Part shown: one piece after another, positions 1-9,579 of the stretch | How positions within the stretch are numbered: position 1 is the first letter of the stretch | Layout: each line of letters opens with the position of its first letter | Assembly: GCA_026981645.1 (NCBI GenBank) | Contig: JALSII010000045.1 | Span: 1-52,247 of the forward strand | From: Hyphomicrobiales bacterium | GTDB taxonomy: Bacteria; Pseudomonadota; Alphaproteobacteria; Rhizobiales; Devosiaceae | Direction of reading: 5' to 3' | DNA: 52,247 nucleotides | Program-made: the position numbers and the translations under genes | Notes under the pieces: generated by a model | Databases searched by the model: none | What the model was told of the DNA's origin: nothing | What the model saw: only the letters and a program-made list of their open reading frames with translations

Positions 1-162
1 GGCGGCTTCAGCGGCGGCGGCCTCTTCAGCGGCAGCGGCTTCTGCGGCGGCGGCCTCTTCAGCGGCAACAATTGCGGCCTGTTTTGCCTGCTGATCGGTA
101 TAATAATAATAACCGCCACCCAGAACGACTACGGCAAGGATAATCCATATCCAGTTTTTCAT
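1..162 (-). CDS. Ala/Glu-rich membrane-anchored protein, N-terminal part (cut by window edge)
   Basis: An open frame runs from an ATG at 162 to the window edge, giving 54 residues without a stop. A GGAAG ribosome-binding sequence lies about 8 nt upstream. The start encodes MKNWIWIILAVVVLGGGYYYY, a single hydrophobic segment at residues 3-18 followed by a run of tyrosines. After about residue 30 the chain is an Ala/Glu repeat with units of the form EEAAAAEAAAA. The DNA there is a GCC/GCG-rich imperfect repeat of about 33 nt. This looks like a membrane anchor followed by a helical low-complexity stretch. The function is unknown because the rest of the protein lies outside the window. Confidence 0.6.
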   Translation of the reverse strand, partial: MKNWIWIILAVVVLGGGYYYYTDQQAKQAAIVAAEEAAAAEAAAAEEAAAAEAA

Positions 163-621
163 CTTTTTTCTTCCTTGATTGAACCAAAAATCTGCCATGC
201 GGACAGTATAGAGTGGGGCGTTGTTATTGCTCTGCGCGCACAAAGGCAAGGCACAAAAACTCTCAGTTACGAACATCGCCCTGATCTGAATTGGAGACCT
301 AAACCCGCCATGGGGCAGCAAAAGGGCTAACTTCACAAAAAAGAGAGTGGAGGCAAGCTTTCCGAATTTCTCCCGACTCAGACAGGTTAACTGTCTCACC
401 CCGCATGCGGGTTGCCGCGATGAAATTGCATTTCAAATCCATTTTCAGCCGTTGAATTTCTCTGGTACGGCTATACTTTTAAATAAGAAATTATTCATAA
501 AAAACAGCAGCTTGTATGGCAGATAAGCATGGTAATAACCACTATTCCTGTCTTTACAGGCTATTTTTACTCTCGTATTTTTAGCATATAAACAGCCACT
601 CCAATACCAGGGTCACTAAAG
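163..621. other. Intergenic region without a recognisable gene
   Basis: This is the shared upstream region of two divergent genes. Two small palindromes are visible: AGACAG-GTTAA-CTGTCT at 380-396 and CCCGCATGCGGG at 400-411. They lie next to each other and could be protein-binding sites or a hairpin. The last 150 nt before the cupin gene are A+T-rich, but I cannot point to a convincing -35/-10 pair. Confidence 0.4.
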
Positions 622-1095
622 ATGTTTGAAGCACCTGAAAAATCAAAAGAAATTATTGACTACCTTGAATTGGAGAAGGTGCCTGAAAACGGGGGCTGGT
701 TTAAACTCATCCATCATGATGTGCCCGCGCAGCACAACAACTGCCCCAATAGCTGCAAGCAGGCCAACTCGACCACCATTCTGCGTTTGGTTGAACATGG
801 ATCAGCGACCCCATGGCACCGCATCGGTGCTACGACCATATGGAGTTTTCTGGACGGTGACCCGCTCATGCTTTCGCTATATTGCGATGATGGAGTTGCC
901 AAAACTCAGATTCTGGGAAACATGGTTGGATCAGTGCACCAGCCCCTCGTTCTGATACCTGGAAACTGCTGGAGACAGTTCATATGTATGGGGGAATGGA
1001 CTTTATCCAGCTGCATTTGCACCCCCGGCTTCGAATTCGAGCAACTTGAACTGGCAGAAAACGGCTGGGTGCCCGATGAACTATTCCGGCATTGA
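622..1095 (+). CDS. DUF985 (cupin_5) family protein
   Basis: The 157-residue product fits the small single-domain DUF985 cupins. It has the typical order of motifs: an N-terminal LELEKVPENGGWF (family LGLxPHPEGGYF), a central TPWHRIGATTIWSFLDGDP matching the family pattern WHR-x-x-x-x-x-E-W-x-x-x-x-GDP, then VLIPGNCWRQF and a C-terminal CTPGFEFEQLEL. The fold is a double-stranded beta-helix that in some relatives binds sugars or nucleotide sugars; no reaction can be assigned here. The usual Glu before the Trp in the central motif is replaced by Thr/Ile, so metal binding may be altered. The gene stands alone and converges on holC with a gap of 6 nt. Confidence 0.8.
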   Translation: MFEAPEKSKEIIDYLELEKVPENGGWFKLIHHDVPAQHNNCPNSCKQANSTTILRLVEHGSATPWHRIGATTIWSFLDGDPLMLSLYCDDGVAKTQILGNMVGSVHQPLVLIPGNCWRQFICMGEWTLSSCICTPGFEFEQLELAENGWVPDELFRH

Positions 1096-1101
1096 AGGAA
1101 T

Positions 1102-1548
1102 TCAGCCCTTTTTGGTCCAGCGACCGTTTTGCTCCTGTTGCCAGTAGGTGGTCTGATGCTCGCCCGAAAGCTCTTTCCATGCCGTGCGCGCCTCACTCAC
1201 CGCGTCGGGGTCATGGCCATCGAACATGAACACCAGCCGTTCGTAACCCTCCCCGGTGCGTGGCAGCGCCCGGTCGACAAAAAACCTCACCTGCGCATTG
1301 TTGGGATTTGTATCATCGGCGCACAAAATTATGGGCTGTAGCGGGCTGGCTTGTCCATCGGCGATGCAATGGGGCAGAAAACTGTCGTCGCTATAGGTCC
1401 ACAGGGCCGTATCCAGCGCCTCAATGCGCTCAGCGCTCCCCAGTTCAACAACTGCCCGCCAGTTTTTCTCCAGCGTTTTTTCCAGCAACACGGGCAGGAC
1501 CTGCTCAAGTGAACGCTGTTCGAGGTGATAAAACAGAATTTCAGTCAT
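1102..1548 (-). CDS. holC: DNA polymerase III chi subunit (HolC)
   Basis: HolC bridges the clamp loader to single-strand binding protein in the replicative polymerase. The 148-residue reading starting MTEILFYHLEQRSLEQ shows the family features: the FYHL start, VLPVLLEKTLEKNWRAVV, the FLPHCIADG segment, QPIILCADDTNPNNA and a terminal ERLVFMFDGHD followed by ARTAWKELS. I start at the ATG at 1548; another ATG lies two codons upstream at 1554, and a longer reading from 1581 adds residues that do not fit the family. In alphaproteobacteria holC usually follows pepA. Here pepA is 1.7 kb away, with two exported-protein genes between them. Confidence 0.85.
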   Translation of the reverse strand: MTEILFYHLEQRSLEQVLPVLLEKTLEKNWRAVVELGSAERIEALDTALWTYSDDSFLPHCIADGQASPLQPIILCADDTNPNNAQVRFFVDRALPRTGEGYERLVFMFDGHDPDAVSEARTAWKELSGEHQTTYWQQEQNGRWTKKG

Positions 1549-1676
1549 TGACATCCAATCGCATGGCAGGGGGAGCGGCATGTATAGGTATTAAATCAAA
1601 TTTTTTTCAATTCTGATACAGGTTCTTCAAGCTGGTGGGCGAACATGCTCACAAACAGGTGGTTCAGGAGGGAAAG

Positions 1677-2402
1677 ATGCCTATGTCTGGTTGCGCAGCC
1701 CAAAAAACAAGGATTATTGCGGCTGCACTGGTGGGTGCAGCGGTTCTGACCGGCACCCCGGCAATGGGGGGAACTGATTCTGTTTCAGTGTATGATGATG
1801 GCTCCACGCCGCACGGAACGATGCTCGAAAATGATATGGATCCGATCCTGATCGGCACCTGGACAATCTTGCAGGTGCAAATTGAACAGAGCGGACAAGC
1901 CATAGTGTTCCCCAGCAGCGGAGCAACACTCACCATTCTTGATAGCGGCAGCTTCAAGCAAGACTATTCAAGCGAAAGCAACGGGCCCCGCCCCATCGAT
2001 ATTGCCGCTGGTGATTTTGTCACAACGGTCACCCGCTCCCCCGTCTCCACCTGTAAAATAGAGGCGAGCGGTGAAATAATCGGACACCTTGGAGCCTACT
2101 GGGAAGGGTTTGGGGGGACGCTCGATACGCCGCAACTGCGGGTCAGCATCTTTCCAGACGCATCAACCCGACCGCAAGTGCGCTGCGCCGGTTCAAGCGA
2201 GGTTCTGGGCAACATGGTGACCCCGGCAATAGGCATGGCGCCGCCCAGCGGCACTGGTGAGGCCGGACCATTTGTTGCATATTCCTATATTATCGACCGC
2301 GACGACTTTACCGATACGCCAAATGCCTTCATGGACCTTGAAATCTGGACGGTTTCTACCAGTCCGGTGAGGACCCGCTATTTTTTGCGCAAAGTGGATT
2401 AG
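1677..2402 (+). CDS. Exported protein of unknown function
   Basis: I do not recognise the family. The start chosen is the ATG at 1677 because a strong CAGGAGGG ribosome-binding sequence ends 5 nt upstream; an in-frame start at 1635 lacks one. The product has about 241 residues with a signal peptide: a short polar region, a hydrophobic core (IIAAALVGAAVLTG) and a probable cleavage site near AMGG. The mature part begins with an acidic segment and contains LIGTWTILQVQIEQSG, which resembles the start of small lipocalin/META-like beta domains (GxW motif), but the resemblance is weak. Two cysteines (in STCKIEA and QVRCAG) could form a disulfide. It converges on the next gene with a 40-nt gap. Confidence 0.65.
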   Translation: MPMSGCAAQKTRIIAAALVGAAVLTGTPAMGGTDSVSVYDDGSTPHGTMLENDMDPILIGTWTILQVQIEQSGQAIVFPSSGATLTILDSGSFKQDYSSESNGPRPIDIAAGDFVTTVTRSPVSTCKIEASGEIIGHLGAYWEGFGGTLDTPQLRVSIFPDASTRPQVRCAGSSEVLGNMVTPAIGMAPPSGTGEAGPFVAYSYIIDRDDFTDTPNAFMDLEIWTVSTSPVRTRYFLRKVD

Positions 2403-2442
2403 GGTCAGGACCAGCAACCGTGCAAGGGAATTGGCGCCATCC

Positions 2443-3183
2443 TCATTCCAGCCCGCGCCAGGGACGCAGCATGAGCACCCAGCGCCCGTTGAGATAGACA
2501 AAGCCGGAGAGGTTCATATTGTCCTGCACCTCAACAAACTGCACTTCGACATAAGCAAAGGGCACATCAAGCTGATACTGGTCGAGCACGCGCTCAAACC
2601 CGCCGGGAAGCTCGTCCAGAAACGGGGCCTGCCTAAGCTCAAAGGTCGTTGTAAAGCCTGATGTGATCTCTATGCGGCCCGGAGGGAACTCCTCGTTGAC
2701 CAGCCTTGGCCCGAACATATCGTCATAGGTTTCAATCAGGCGCGAGGCCATTGGCTCGGGAAACATGGTGCGCACTTCGTCAGGGGTTGGCTTCACCGAC
2801 AACAGGATTTCCACCAGGTCCGGGGAGGAACCGGCAAACTTTTCGAGCAGGGAAGCGGCAACTTCGGGCGCGTTGCCGGGGGCTGAAACGCCCTTACTCT
2901 GTTGCTCAACCAGCGCCATGAAACTGATTTGCGGAGCAGCCTTGCAATCGGAGAGAAGGCGCGCCTCAAACGCGCTCAGGGCACCCTCATCAACCGGACG
3001 GGGCACACCATCCATGTGTGAGAGATAGCCCGAAGCCCAAAGGGTCGCGCTGCGGGCATTTTCTTCAAGTGCCTGAGTGCAGGAGCCTTGCGGAAAGAGG
3101 GCATTCTGCTGTGCCTGTGCGGGCAAGGTGAACGAAGCCATCGCACCAAGAATTGCAAGGGGAAGGATTGATTTTGATTTCAA
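2443..3183 (-). CDS. Exported protein of unknown function downstream of pepA
   Basis: The 246-residue product begins at a TTG codon (3183) preceded by GGAG at a suitable distance. It has a clear signal peptide: KSKS, then LPLAILGAMASFTLPAQAQQ with an AQA cleavage site. The first mature part, with C-x(11)-WASGYLSHMDG and a later DC, weakly recalls small periplasmic HdeA/Rap1a-like folds with paired cysteines. The C-terminal half is rich in beta-prone segments and ends WVLMLRPWRGLE. No enzyme motif is seen. It starts 30 nt after the pepA stop on the same strand, so the two are probably cotranscribed. Confidence 0.65.
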   Translation of the reverse strand: MKSKSILPLAILGAMASFTLPAQAQQNALFPQGSCTQALEENARSATLWASGYLSHMDGVPRPVDEGALSAFEARLLSDCKAAPQISFMALVEQQSKGVSAPGNAPEVAASLLEKFAGSSPDLVEILLSVKPTPDEVRTMFPEPMASRLIETYDDMFGPRLVNEEFPPGRIEITSGFTTTFELRQAPFLDELPGGFERVLDQYQLDVPFAYVEVQFVEVQDNMNLSGFVYLNGRWVLMLRPWRGLE

Positions 3184-3213
3184 AGCTCAAGCTCCGGTTT
3201 TTGTGGTTTTTAT

Positions 3214-4728
3214 TCAGGACTCGTAATTGTCGCGCAACAATTGGTCGAGCAAGGCCACACCAAATCCTGATGCCCAGCTTTTGTTGATGTCGGATGCGGG
3301 GACCCCAAATCCTGTCGCGGCAATATCCAGATGTGCCCAAGGCACATCATTGACAAAATGCTGAAGGAACTGGGCCGCCGTGATGGATCCGGCCAGCCGC
3401 CCCCCGGTGTTCTTGATGTCAGCGAAGCGGCTTTTTATGAGCTTGTCATAGGCGGGGCCAAGCGGCATGCGCCAGACTTTCTCGCCTGAGGTGATACCCG
3501 CCTGATAGAGCCTTTTGGCCAAATCATCATCGTTGGAAAAAAGCCCGGCGTGGTCGCGGCCCAGGGCAATAAGAATTGCACCTGTCAGAGTTGCCAGATT
3601 TATCATGAACTCCGGCTTGAAACGGTCCTGCGTGTACCAGAGGGCATCGGCAAGCACCAGACGCCCCTCGGCATCGGTGTTGATGATTTCAATGGTCGTG
3701 CCGGACATGGCTGTGACGATGTCCCCGGGGCGGGTCGCCTTGCCGTCCGGCATGTTTTCGACCAACCCGATGACCCCGACAACATTGAGAGGACATTTGC
3801 GCAAGGCCAGAGACTTCATGAGCCCGACAACGGCGGCGGCCCCGCCCATATCGCCTTTCATCTCCTCCATGGAACCGGCAGGCTTGATGGATATGCCCCC
3901 GGTGTCAAAACAAACGCCCTTGCCGACAAAGGCGAAGGGTTTTTGCCCCTTTTTGCCGCCCTTCCACTGCATGATGGCCATCAGGGCCGGCTTTTCAGAG
4001 CCGCGGGCCACGCAAAGCAGTGATCCCATGCCCAGTTTTTCCATGTCCTTTGCCGAGAGGATTTCCACCTCGACCCCAATCTCTTTCAGGGACAGGGCAA
4101 CATCGGCAAACTCACGCGGACCCAGCACATTGGGGGGCTCATTGACCAGATCACGGGCAAGCAATGTGCCCTCAACTGACGCCATGCGTCTTTTGAGGGC
4201 CCTGTCAGTGGCGGGTTTGTCGGCCACATGCAAAACAATCGTGAGCTTCTCTGGAGGTTTTGGTTTCCTGTCGTCTTTTTTGGCTGTCTTGTATTTATCG
4301 AAGGTATAGTGACGCAGGCGCAGTCCGGCAGCAAATTCAGCGATTTGTTCAGGGCCGGTTTCCGAAACATCCAGAATTACAGCGGCTTTTTGGCACCGTA
4401 AGGCTTCCAGCCGCGCCAGTAGCGCTCCGCCTTTTGCTGTCCACTTTGTCAGCCCTGAGACCTCAGTCTTGTCATCTTCGGGTGCTTCATCTGCCAAAAT
4501 CAGCAGCCGGTCACAGGGCAGATTGGGCGGAGAAACCAATGAAAACACCTGCCCCTTCTTGCCTTCAAAATCCGCTGCAGTTGCGGTCTTCTTCCAGTTC
4601 AGCCCGGTTTGCTCCCAAAGTTCAGCAGCCTGCCCGGAAAGGGCACCATCCTGCCCCGCATAAATGGCAATGATTCCGGTTTTTTTTGTTGGGAGTTTTG
4701 ATGTTTTGATATCTAACAGTGAGGACAT
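3214..4728 (-). CDS. pepA: Leucyl aminopeptidase (M17 family)
   Basis: PepA is a cytoplasmic hexameric aminopeptidase with two metal ions that removes N-terminal residues from peptides; in some bacteria it also binds DNA. The 504-residue reading has the N-terminal macro-like domain followed by the catalytic domain. The signature NTDAEGRL is at residues 350-357. The expected metal ligands are in place: K270 and D275 in GKGVCFDTGG, D293 in KGDMGG, and D352 and E354. I start at ATG 4728 (MSSLLDIKTS). The open frame continues upstream to 4977, but the extra 83 residues lie in the divergent promoter region and do not look like PepA. The gene is divergent from lptF, the usual arrangement in this group. 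Confidence 0.95.
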   Translation of the reverse strand: MSSLLDIKTSKLPTKKTGIIAIYAGQDGALSGQAAELWEQTGLNWKKTATAADFEGKKGQVFSLVSPPNLPCDRLLILADEAPEDDKTEVSGLTKWTAKGGALLARLEALRCQKAAVILDVSETGPEQIAEFAAGLRLRHYTFDKYKTAKKDDRKPKPPEKLTIVLHVADKPATDRALKRRMASVEGTLLARDLVNEPPNVLGPREFADVALSLKEIGVEVEILSAKDMEKLGMGSLLCVARGSEKPALMAIMQWKGGKKGQKPFAFVGKGVCFDTGGISIKPAGSMEEMKGDMGGAAAVVGLMKSLALRKCPLNVVGVIGLVENMPDGKATRPGDIVTAMSGTTIEIINTDAEGRLVLADALWYTQDRFKPEFMINLATLTGAILIALGRDHAGLFSNDDDLAKRLYQAGITSGEKVWRMPLGPAYDKLIKSRFADIKNTGGRLAGSITAAQFLQHFVNDVPWAHLDIAATGFGVPASDINKSWASGFGVALLDQLLRDNYES

Positions 4729-4948
4729 AATATCGCTTTGTTGCTTTAGACAGTTCCCGCGGCGAGAATGACAGGCAGGAAACCATCTGGTGACAGGTGG
4801 AATTGAAAGACTTAATGGCTTTGCAGGCTGGGTCAATCCCGCAAGCGCGAAGATATGTGCACCAAGGCGCGTTGAACGACCAGATGTGAAATGCAAGCGA
4901 GGAAAAACAAGACGTTGATACCGGCAACCGGAATGATTGTTTAGGCTT

Positions 4949-6037
4949 ATGAGCAGGCTGACGCAATATCTTGTCATCCAGTTTACCCGCGATTCGCTGG
5001 CGCTTTATCTGGTGGCCGCGTTTCTGGTCTGGCTGACACAAATGCTCCGGCTGTTCGATATTGTCACAGCCAAAGGCCAGGATTTGTTCACCCTGGCCGG
5101 GCAGGCATTCCTGACCACCCCTCCCCTCGCCCGGGAGATCATTTACATCTGCATGGGAATCGGGCTGGCCCGCGCCTTTCGCAGTCTTCAACAATCGCGC
5201 GAATTGCACACCATTCATATCAGCCGACGGATGCGTGCAATCTGGTCAGCCCTGTTTGTTTTTTCCCTCGGCGGGGCTCTGCTAGCCCTGTTCATTTCAA
5301 ACTGGGCGGAGCCCGCATCACGAAAAGCCGCCGCCCGGTGGAGCGCTGAAATCGCGGCAGATCTTCTGGGGCGTACACTGACGCCGGGGCGCTTCACCGA
5401 ATTTTCCGAAGGTCTGGTGCTTCACATCGGGGGGCGCAGACCCGATGGCACGATCATTGAATTCTTCGCCGATGACACCCGCGCTGACGATGTCAGGCGA
5501 ACCTATATGGCTGACAGCGCCATAATCATCTCGGGTGAAGACGGATTTCAAATCAGTTTGCGGGACGGTCGCCTTCAGGTTCAGCCCGATGATGACAGAT
5601 ATTCCGAAGTTGCGTTTGCCCGCTATGATCTGGCGATAGCAAGTCTGACTGAACCCGTCGAGTTGAAAAACCCATTAAAACAAAGAGATAGCGCAGCTAT
5701 CGTCCTGCGTGCCATGGAAACACAGAAGTTCCCTCCCAATGTCAGGCGCGAGTTGCACAAGCGCATGGCAGAGGGGCTCCGGGTCATCGGTATCAGCCTA
5801 CTGGTCGCCGCATTGACAGCCTTCCCCCACGCCCGCCGGAAACGCGAAATTCTTCCACTCGAACTGCTGGTGCTTGCCATGGCCTTTGCAGAACGCGCAA
5901 CCTCCAACTTTGCAGGCCTCTCGGGCAACTGGGGCTACTATACCGGTCCGGTGGCAATGCTGGTGGCGGCGGTAATTTTATTGATGTGGCGCATGATGCC
6001 CAAGGGTAGTTCGCATGAAATAAAGGCTGCGCCATGA
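4949..6037 (+). CDS. lptF: LPS export ABC transporter permease LptF
   Basis: LptF is one of the two inner-membrane permeases of the LptB2FG complex that extracts lipopolysaccharide from the inner membrane. The 362-residue protein has the YjgP/YjgQ layout: transmembrane segments in the first 120 residues (including LALYLVAAFLVWLTQ and WSALFVFSLGGALLALFIS), a periplasmic beta-jellyroll region around residues 130-250, and three C-terminal membrane segments. The conserved segment around PPLAREIIYICMGIGLARAFRSLQQSREL includes the coupling helix. ATG 4949 is preferred over an in-frame TTG at 4937. Its stop overlaps the start of lptG by 4 nt (ATGA), implying translational coupling. Confidence 0.93.
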   Translation: MSRLTQYLVIQFTRDSLALYLVAAFLVWLTQMLRLFDIVTAKGQDLFTLAGQAFLTTPPLAREIIYICMGIGLARAFRSLQQSRELHTIHISRRMRAIWSALFVFSLGGALLALFISNWAEPASRKAAARWSAEIAADLLGRTLTPGRFTEFSEGLVLHIGGRRPDGTIIEFFADDTRADDVRRTYMADSAIIISGEDGFQISLRDGRLQVQPDDDRYSEVAFARYDLAIASLTEPVELKNPLKQRDSAAIVLRAMETQKFPPNVRRELHKRMAEGLRVIGISLLVAALTAFPHARRKREILPLELLVLAMAFAERATSNFAGLSGNWGYYTGPVAMLVAAVILLMWRMMPKGSSHEIKAAP

Positions 6038-7110
6038 TCCAGCGTCTTGACCTTCTGATTGCCCGGCGCATGGCGACACGAATTCTGACGGTAGTATTTT
6101 TATTTTTCTGTTTGATTTTGTTAAGCGAAACTCTGGACACAATCCGTTTCGAACATATTAGTGCGATCAACGGGGTGGGAGCTGCATGGCTCGCGATAGT
6201 GACCAGTGCGGTACGCTGGGCAATAAAATCGCTCTCGGTGACGGTGCTCATTGGCGCAATAATCGCACTGCTTGAATTTCAGTCGCACCGCGAATTTGTG
6301 GTGATGAAAGCCAGCGGCATATCGATCTGGCGAATCATGGTCGGACCAATCTTGTTCGTTGCCCTGCTGGGAGTGCTGGTCGCATTTGTATTTGATGGTA
6401 TTTCCACCCGAATAAACCGCGAAATCAACCCGACCCCTCCCGGGCTTGGGGGCGGAGTCGCCCGCTCCACCAGCGATATCTGGTTCAAGCAAACCGGCGA
6501 TGACGGAACCTATTTCATTGTTGCAGAGAGTTCAAGAAAACGCGGAACCGTGCTGCGCAATGTCACTGTTTTCCCTATGGGGGATGGCACGGTTCGCCGC
6601 ATTGAAGCCACCCGCGCCGAGTTTTCGAACAAACGGTGGCAATTTCGCAATGTTATGCTCACCAGCATGGACGGCACAATAACGGAACAGGACAGCTATC
6701 GCCTCAAGACCAACAGCAATTCCGCCGACCTGAGACTGACAGTTGGTTCGACGGAAGATTTCACCTATGTGGAACTGCTGGAGGTGCTGAGCAAGAACTT
6801 AAACGACCCTGTGGTCGAAGCTGCGGCAAAAACGCGACTTTTTAAGCTCACTTCGCTACCTTTATTGCTTGTTGGCTCTTTGTTAATTGCTTTTGCATTT
6901 ACAGCCGGTTATCGAAGGGACAATGCCTATGGAACCGCCATACTTTATGGTATCGTGATGGGCTTTGTGGTGTTTGTGATTACCGAGATGGCCGATCGGG
7001 CAGGATCATCGGGTGTTCTGGCACCGGAACTGGCAACGTGGGGACCAGCAGTGGTTGCGATCCTGATCGGAACAAGTGTGCTGCTGCGAAAGGAAGACGG
7101 GCGAGTGTAA
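6034..7110 (+). CDS. lptG: LPS export ABC transporter permease LptG
   Basis: LptG pairs with LptF in the LPS extraction complex. The 358-residue product has the same architecture: an N-terminal membrane segment (ILTVVFLFFCLILLSETL), the coupling-helix region LEFQSHREFVVMKASGISIW (characteristic E-F-x-V-M-K-A-S-G), a periplasmic jellyroll around residues 120-250, and C-terminal membrane helices beginning LTSLPLLLVGSLLIAFAFTA. The start overlaps the lptF stop (ATGA), and its own stop overlaps the ATG of lptD (TAATG), so lptF-lptG-lptD form a tightly coupled unit. Confidence 0.93.
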   Translation: MIQRLDLLIARRMATRILTVVFLFFCLILLSETLDTIRFEHISAINGVGAAWLAIVTSAVRWAIKSLSVTVLIGAIIALLEFQSHREFVVMKASGISIWRIMVGPILFVALLGVLVAFVFDGISTRINREINPTPPGLGGGVARSTSDIWFKQTGDDGTYFIVAESSRKRGTVLRNVTVFPMGDGTVRRIEATRAEFSNKRWQFRNVMLTSMDGTITEQDSYRLKTNSNSADLRLTVGSTEDFTYVELLEVLSKNLNDPVVEAAAKTRLFKLTSLPLLLVGSLLIAFAFTAGYRRDNAYGTAILYGIVMGFVVFVITEMADRAGSSGVLAPELATWGPAVVAILIGTSVLLRKEDGRV

Positions 7111-9431
7111 TGCGTCAACGCCTAGGGAAGAGCAGTGGGCAGATTTTGCGACTGGCATTCGCCAGCGCAGGGTTGGCGCTGTGCTTCACAGGCGTTACCT
7201 ACGCGCAGGCGCTGGGACCATTTTTTGGTATTGACGAAGACGAGGTTGCAAGCGTCGCGGCGCCCCAATTGCTGCCGGAGAATTTTTTCGACAGTTTTCC
7301 CACAACCGCTGCAGAGAATATCGCTGTTGAAGCGGACAACCTTATCTATGATGCCGACGCGAACAAAGTTATTGCGCGGGGAAATGTACAACTAAGCTAC
7401 CAGAACTATCTGGCCTCGGCAGACCGCGCGGTTTATGACCGCAAAACCGGTGACCTGACATTGATTGGCAATGCCGTTGTGCGCGATCCAGCAAAAGTCA
7501 TTTATACCGGCGAGAGGATTGAAGTCACCGGGGACTTCAAACGTGCGTTTCTTGAGGCGCTGGTCATGCAGACTCCGGACGGGGCGATCGTGACGGCTGA
7601 CGAATCTGAGTATCGTGACCAGATGATCGCCACTCTGCAAAACGGCTCTTATGCGCCGTGTGGTTTGTGTGTTGATGCAAACGGCAATGAAATCGGCTGG
7701 CGGGTGCGGGCGGCAAAAGTCATTCTGAATCGGGAAGAAAAAACTCTCTATCTGGAGCAACCCAGACTGGAGCTTGTGGGCACGCAAATTGCCAGCCTTC
7801 CGTTTTTGTGGCTTCCCGACCCTACCGACCCGCGCTCTTCGGGGTTCAGGTTCCCCAAAATCGACTATTCACGGGACTTTGGTTATCGGCTGACCCTGCC
7901 CTATTTCCAGGCTCTGGGGGAAGATGTTGACCTGTGGATCAACCCTATGCTGATGTCACGACAGGGGTTTTTGCTTGATGCCGAGCTGACTTACCGGTTT
8001 GGCAGGGGTGAAACCGAGTTACGCGCTGCCGGACTTTATCAGCTGGACAACAGCCCCTTCCTTGGTGAAACGGGTGATCGTTCATGGCGCGGCGCCATCC
8101 AGAGCTCCGGCAAATTCAAACCGATCAGCCAGTGGCAGGCAGGGTGGTCGTATCTGGCATTCACGGACCCCGGCTTTATCCCGGACTACAAAATGTCCGG
8201 GTTTGACGACATTGACGATATCTATGTGCAGCACTTTGAGGACACGACCTTCTTTGATGTACGCGTGCAGCGGTTCAATCAGCTTGGAAACAAAACCCTT
8301 GCTGACCAGAACGAGCAAGGCACCACAATTCCGGTGGCCCGGCTCGACAAGGTTTTTGAACTGGACAATGACCTTGGTCAGGTTACACTCAGTGGCGATT
8401 TCATCGGTATAAGCCGCACACTGGATGATACCGCCACAAAAAACGGCGTTCCCTATGTCTACGGATTTTCCGGCACAAAACTGCACGCCACTCTTGAGGC
8501 GAGCTGGTCAAAACAGTGGATAGCTCCGGGGGGCATTGTTGCCACGCCTTATCTGGGGCTGAGAGCGGACGGGGCCGGTTATGATGGCACCTCGGCACTG
8601 ATGCCGGTTGCATCAAGCCTGTTCTCAGCCACGCCGATTGCGGCGCTTGATGTGCGCTTTCCGGTTATGGCAAGCGATGGTGTGAGTTCTTATCTGTTTG
8701 AACCCATTGTGCAGCTTGTCTATCGCGCCAGCTCAACAAGTCTTGTTGGTATCACCAATGACAATGCGCAAGGCTTTGTTTTTGAAGATTCCAATCTGTT
8801 CAGCTTCAACCGATTTTCAGGAAGCGACCGGCAGGAAACAGGCCTCAGGGCCAATGTGGGTGGGCAGTTTCTGGCAAATTTTGCTGATGGAAGCTGGCTG
8901 CGCCTGATTGGCGGACAGTCCTATCAACTGGCCGGAGTAAACGCCTATTCCATTATCGACCCAGCTCAGGTGGGCAACATGAGCGGCCTTGATGGAGCTG
9001 CATCCTATATTGTGGCCGGCGCGGCGGCTTCATTGGGTCCGGGCGTCGAAATTGGCACCAAGGTAGAGGTCGACCCGACAACCGCCTCAATCGCCCGTGG
9101 AGCGGTGGCGCTTGAGGTCGATATCATGCGCTTTACACTTGACGCTGACTATTACTACCGGGCCGCACGACCGGCGCGTGGTGAACTGACCGCCAAGCAC
9201 TCCATCGGGGGAGAGGTTGGTATTCCCATCGCCGAATATTGGAGCGTGACCAGCGGTCTCAACTGGAACCTGACGGCCAACAACTGGAGCCAGTTCAGCG
9301 CTGGGGTCGGGTATGATGATGAATTTTTGGCCTATGGGGCCGGATATACCGCCAAACAGAATCTGGGCAGCTTTGACATCGAGCATATCTTTTCGATAAA
9401 CCTTGAGCTCAGGGGCCCTGCGCAAGACTAA
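7110..9431 (+). CDS. lptD: LPS-assembly outer-membrane protein LptD
   Basis: LptD is the outer-membrane beta-barrel that inserts lipopolysaccharide into the outer leaflet. The 773-residue reading starts at the ATG overlapping the lptG stop and has a signal peptide ending near VTYAQA. An OstA/LptA-like beta-jellyroll follows (IAVEADNLIYDADANKVIARGNV, then YLASADRAVYDRKTGDLTLIGNAVV), then a barrel domain with many alternating aromatic strands to the C-terminus. The segment APCGLC supplies a vicinal Cys pair, consistent with the disulfides of this family. The longer frame from 7038 would overlap lptG by 72 nt and is not needed. Confidence 0.93.
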   Translation: MRQRLGKSSGQILRLAFASAGLALCFTGVTYAQALGPFFGIDEDEVASVAAPQLLPENFFDSFPTTAAENIAVEADNLIYDADANKVIARGNVQLSYQNYLASADRAVYDRKTGDLTLIGNAVVRDPAKVIYTGERIEVTGDFKRAFLEALVMQTPDGAIVTADESEYRDQMIATLQNGSYAPCGLCVDANGNEIGWRVRAAKVILNREEKTLYLEQPRLELVGTQIASLPFLWLPDPTDPRSSGFRFPKIDYSRDFGYRLTLPYFQALGEDVDLWINPMLMSRQGFLLDAELTYRFGRGETELRAAGLYQLDNSPFLGETGDRSWRGAIQSSGKFKPISQWQAGWSYLAFTDPGFIPDYKMSGFDDIDDIYVQHFEDTTFFDVRVQRFNQLGNKTLADQNEQGTTIPVARLDKVFELDNDLGQVTLSGDFIGISRTLDDTATKNGVPYVYGFSGTKLHATLEASWSKQWIAPGGIVATPYLGLRADGAGYDGTSALMPVASSLFSATPIAALDVRFPVMASDGVSSYLFEPIVQLVYRASSTSLVGITNDNAQGFVFEDSNLFSFNRFSGSDRQETGLRANVGGQFLANFADGSWLRLIGGQSYQLAGVNAYSIIDPAQVGNMSGLDGAASYIVAGAAASLGPGVEIGTKVEVDPTTASIARGAVALEVDIMRFTLDADYYYRAARPARGELTAKHSIGGEVGIPIAEYWSVTSGLNWNLTANNWSQFSAGVGYDDEFLAYGAGYTAKQNLGSFDIEHIFSINLELRGPAQD

Positions 9432-9579
9432 GGTTTCAACCCCATTACGCCCCACTTCGGCTTGTGTAAACTTTGAGAGAGCTACCTGATTTTTCTGATT
9501 TTGGCCGCAATTGCATCCCAGACACAACACAGTTCGCAAGGTTTGGGCCGCTTCGGCAGGCATTTAGGGTAATATTCAA

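Noticed and set aside
4729..4977. 83-residue N-terminal extension of PepA
   Set aside because: It lies in the divergent promoter region, overlaps lptF and has no PepA similarity.
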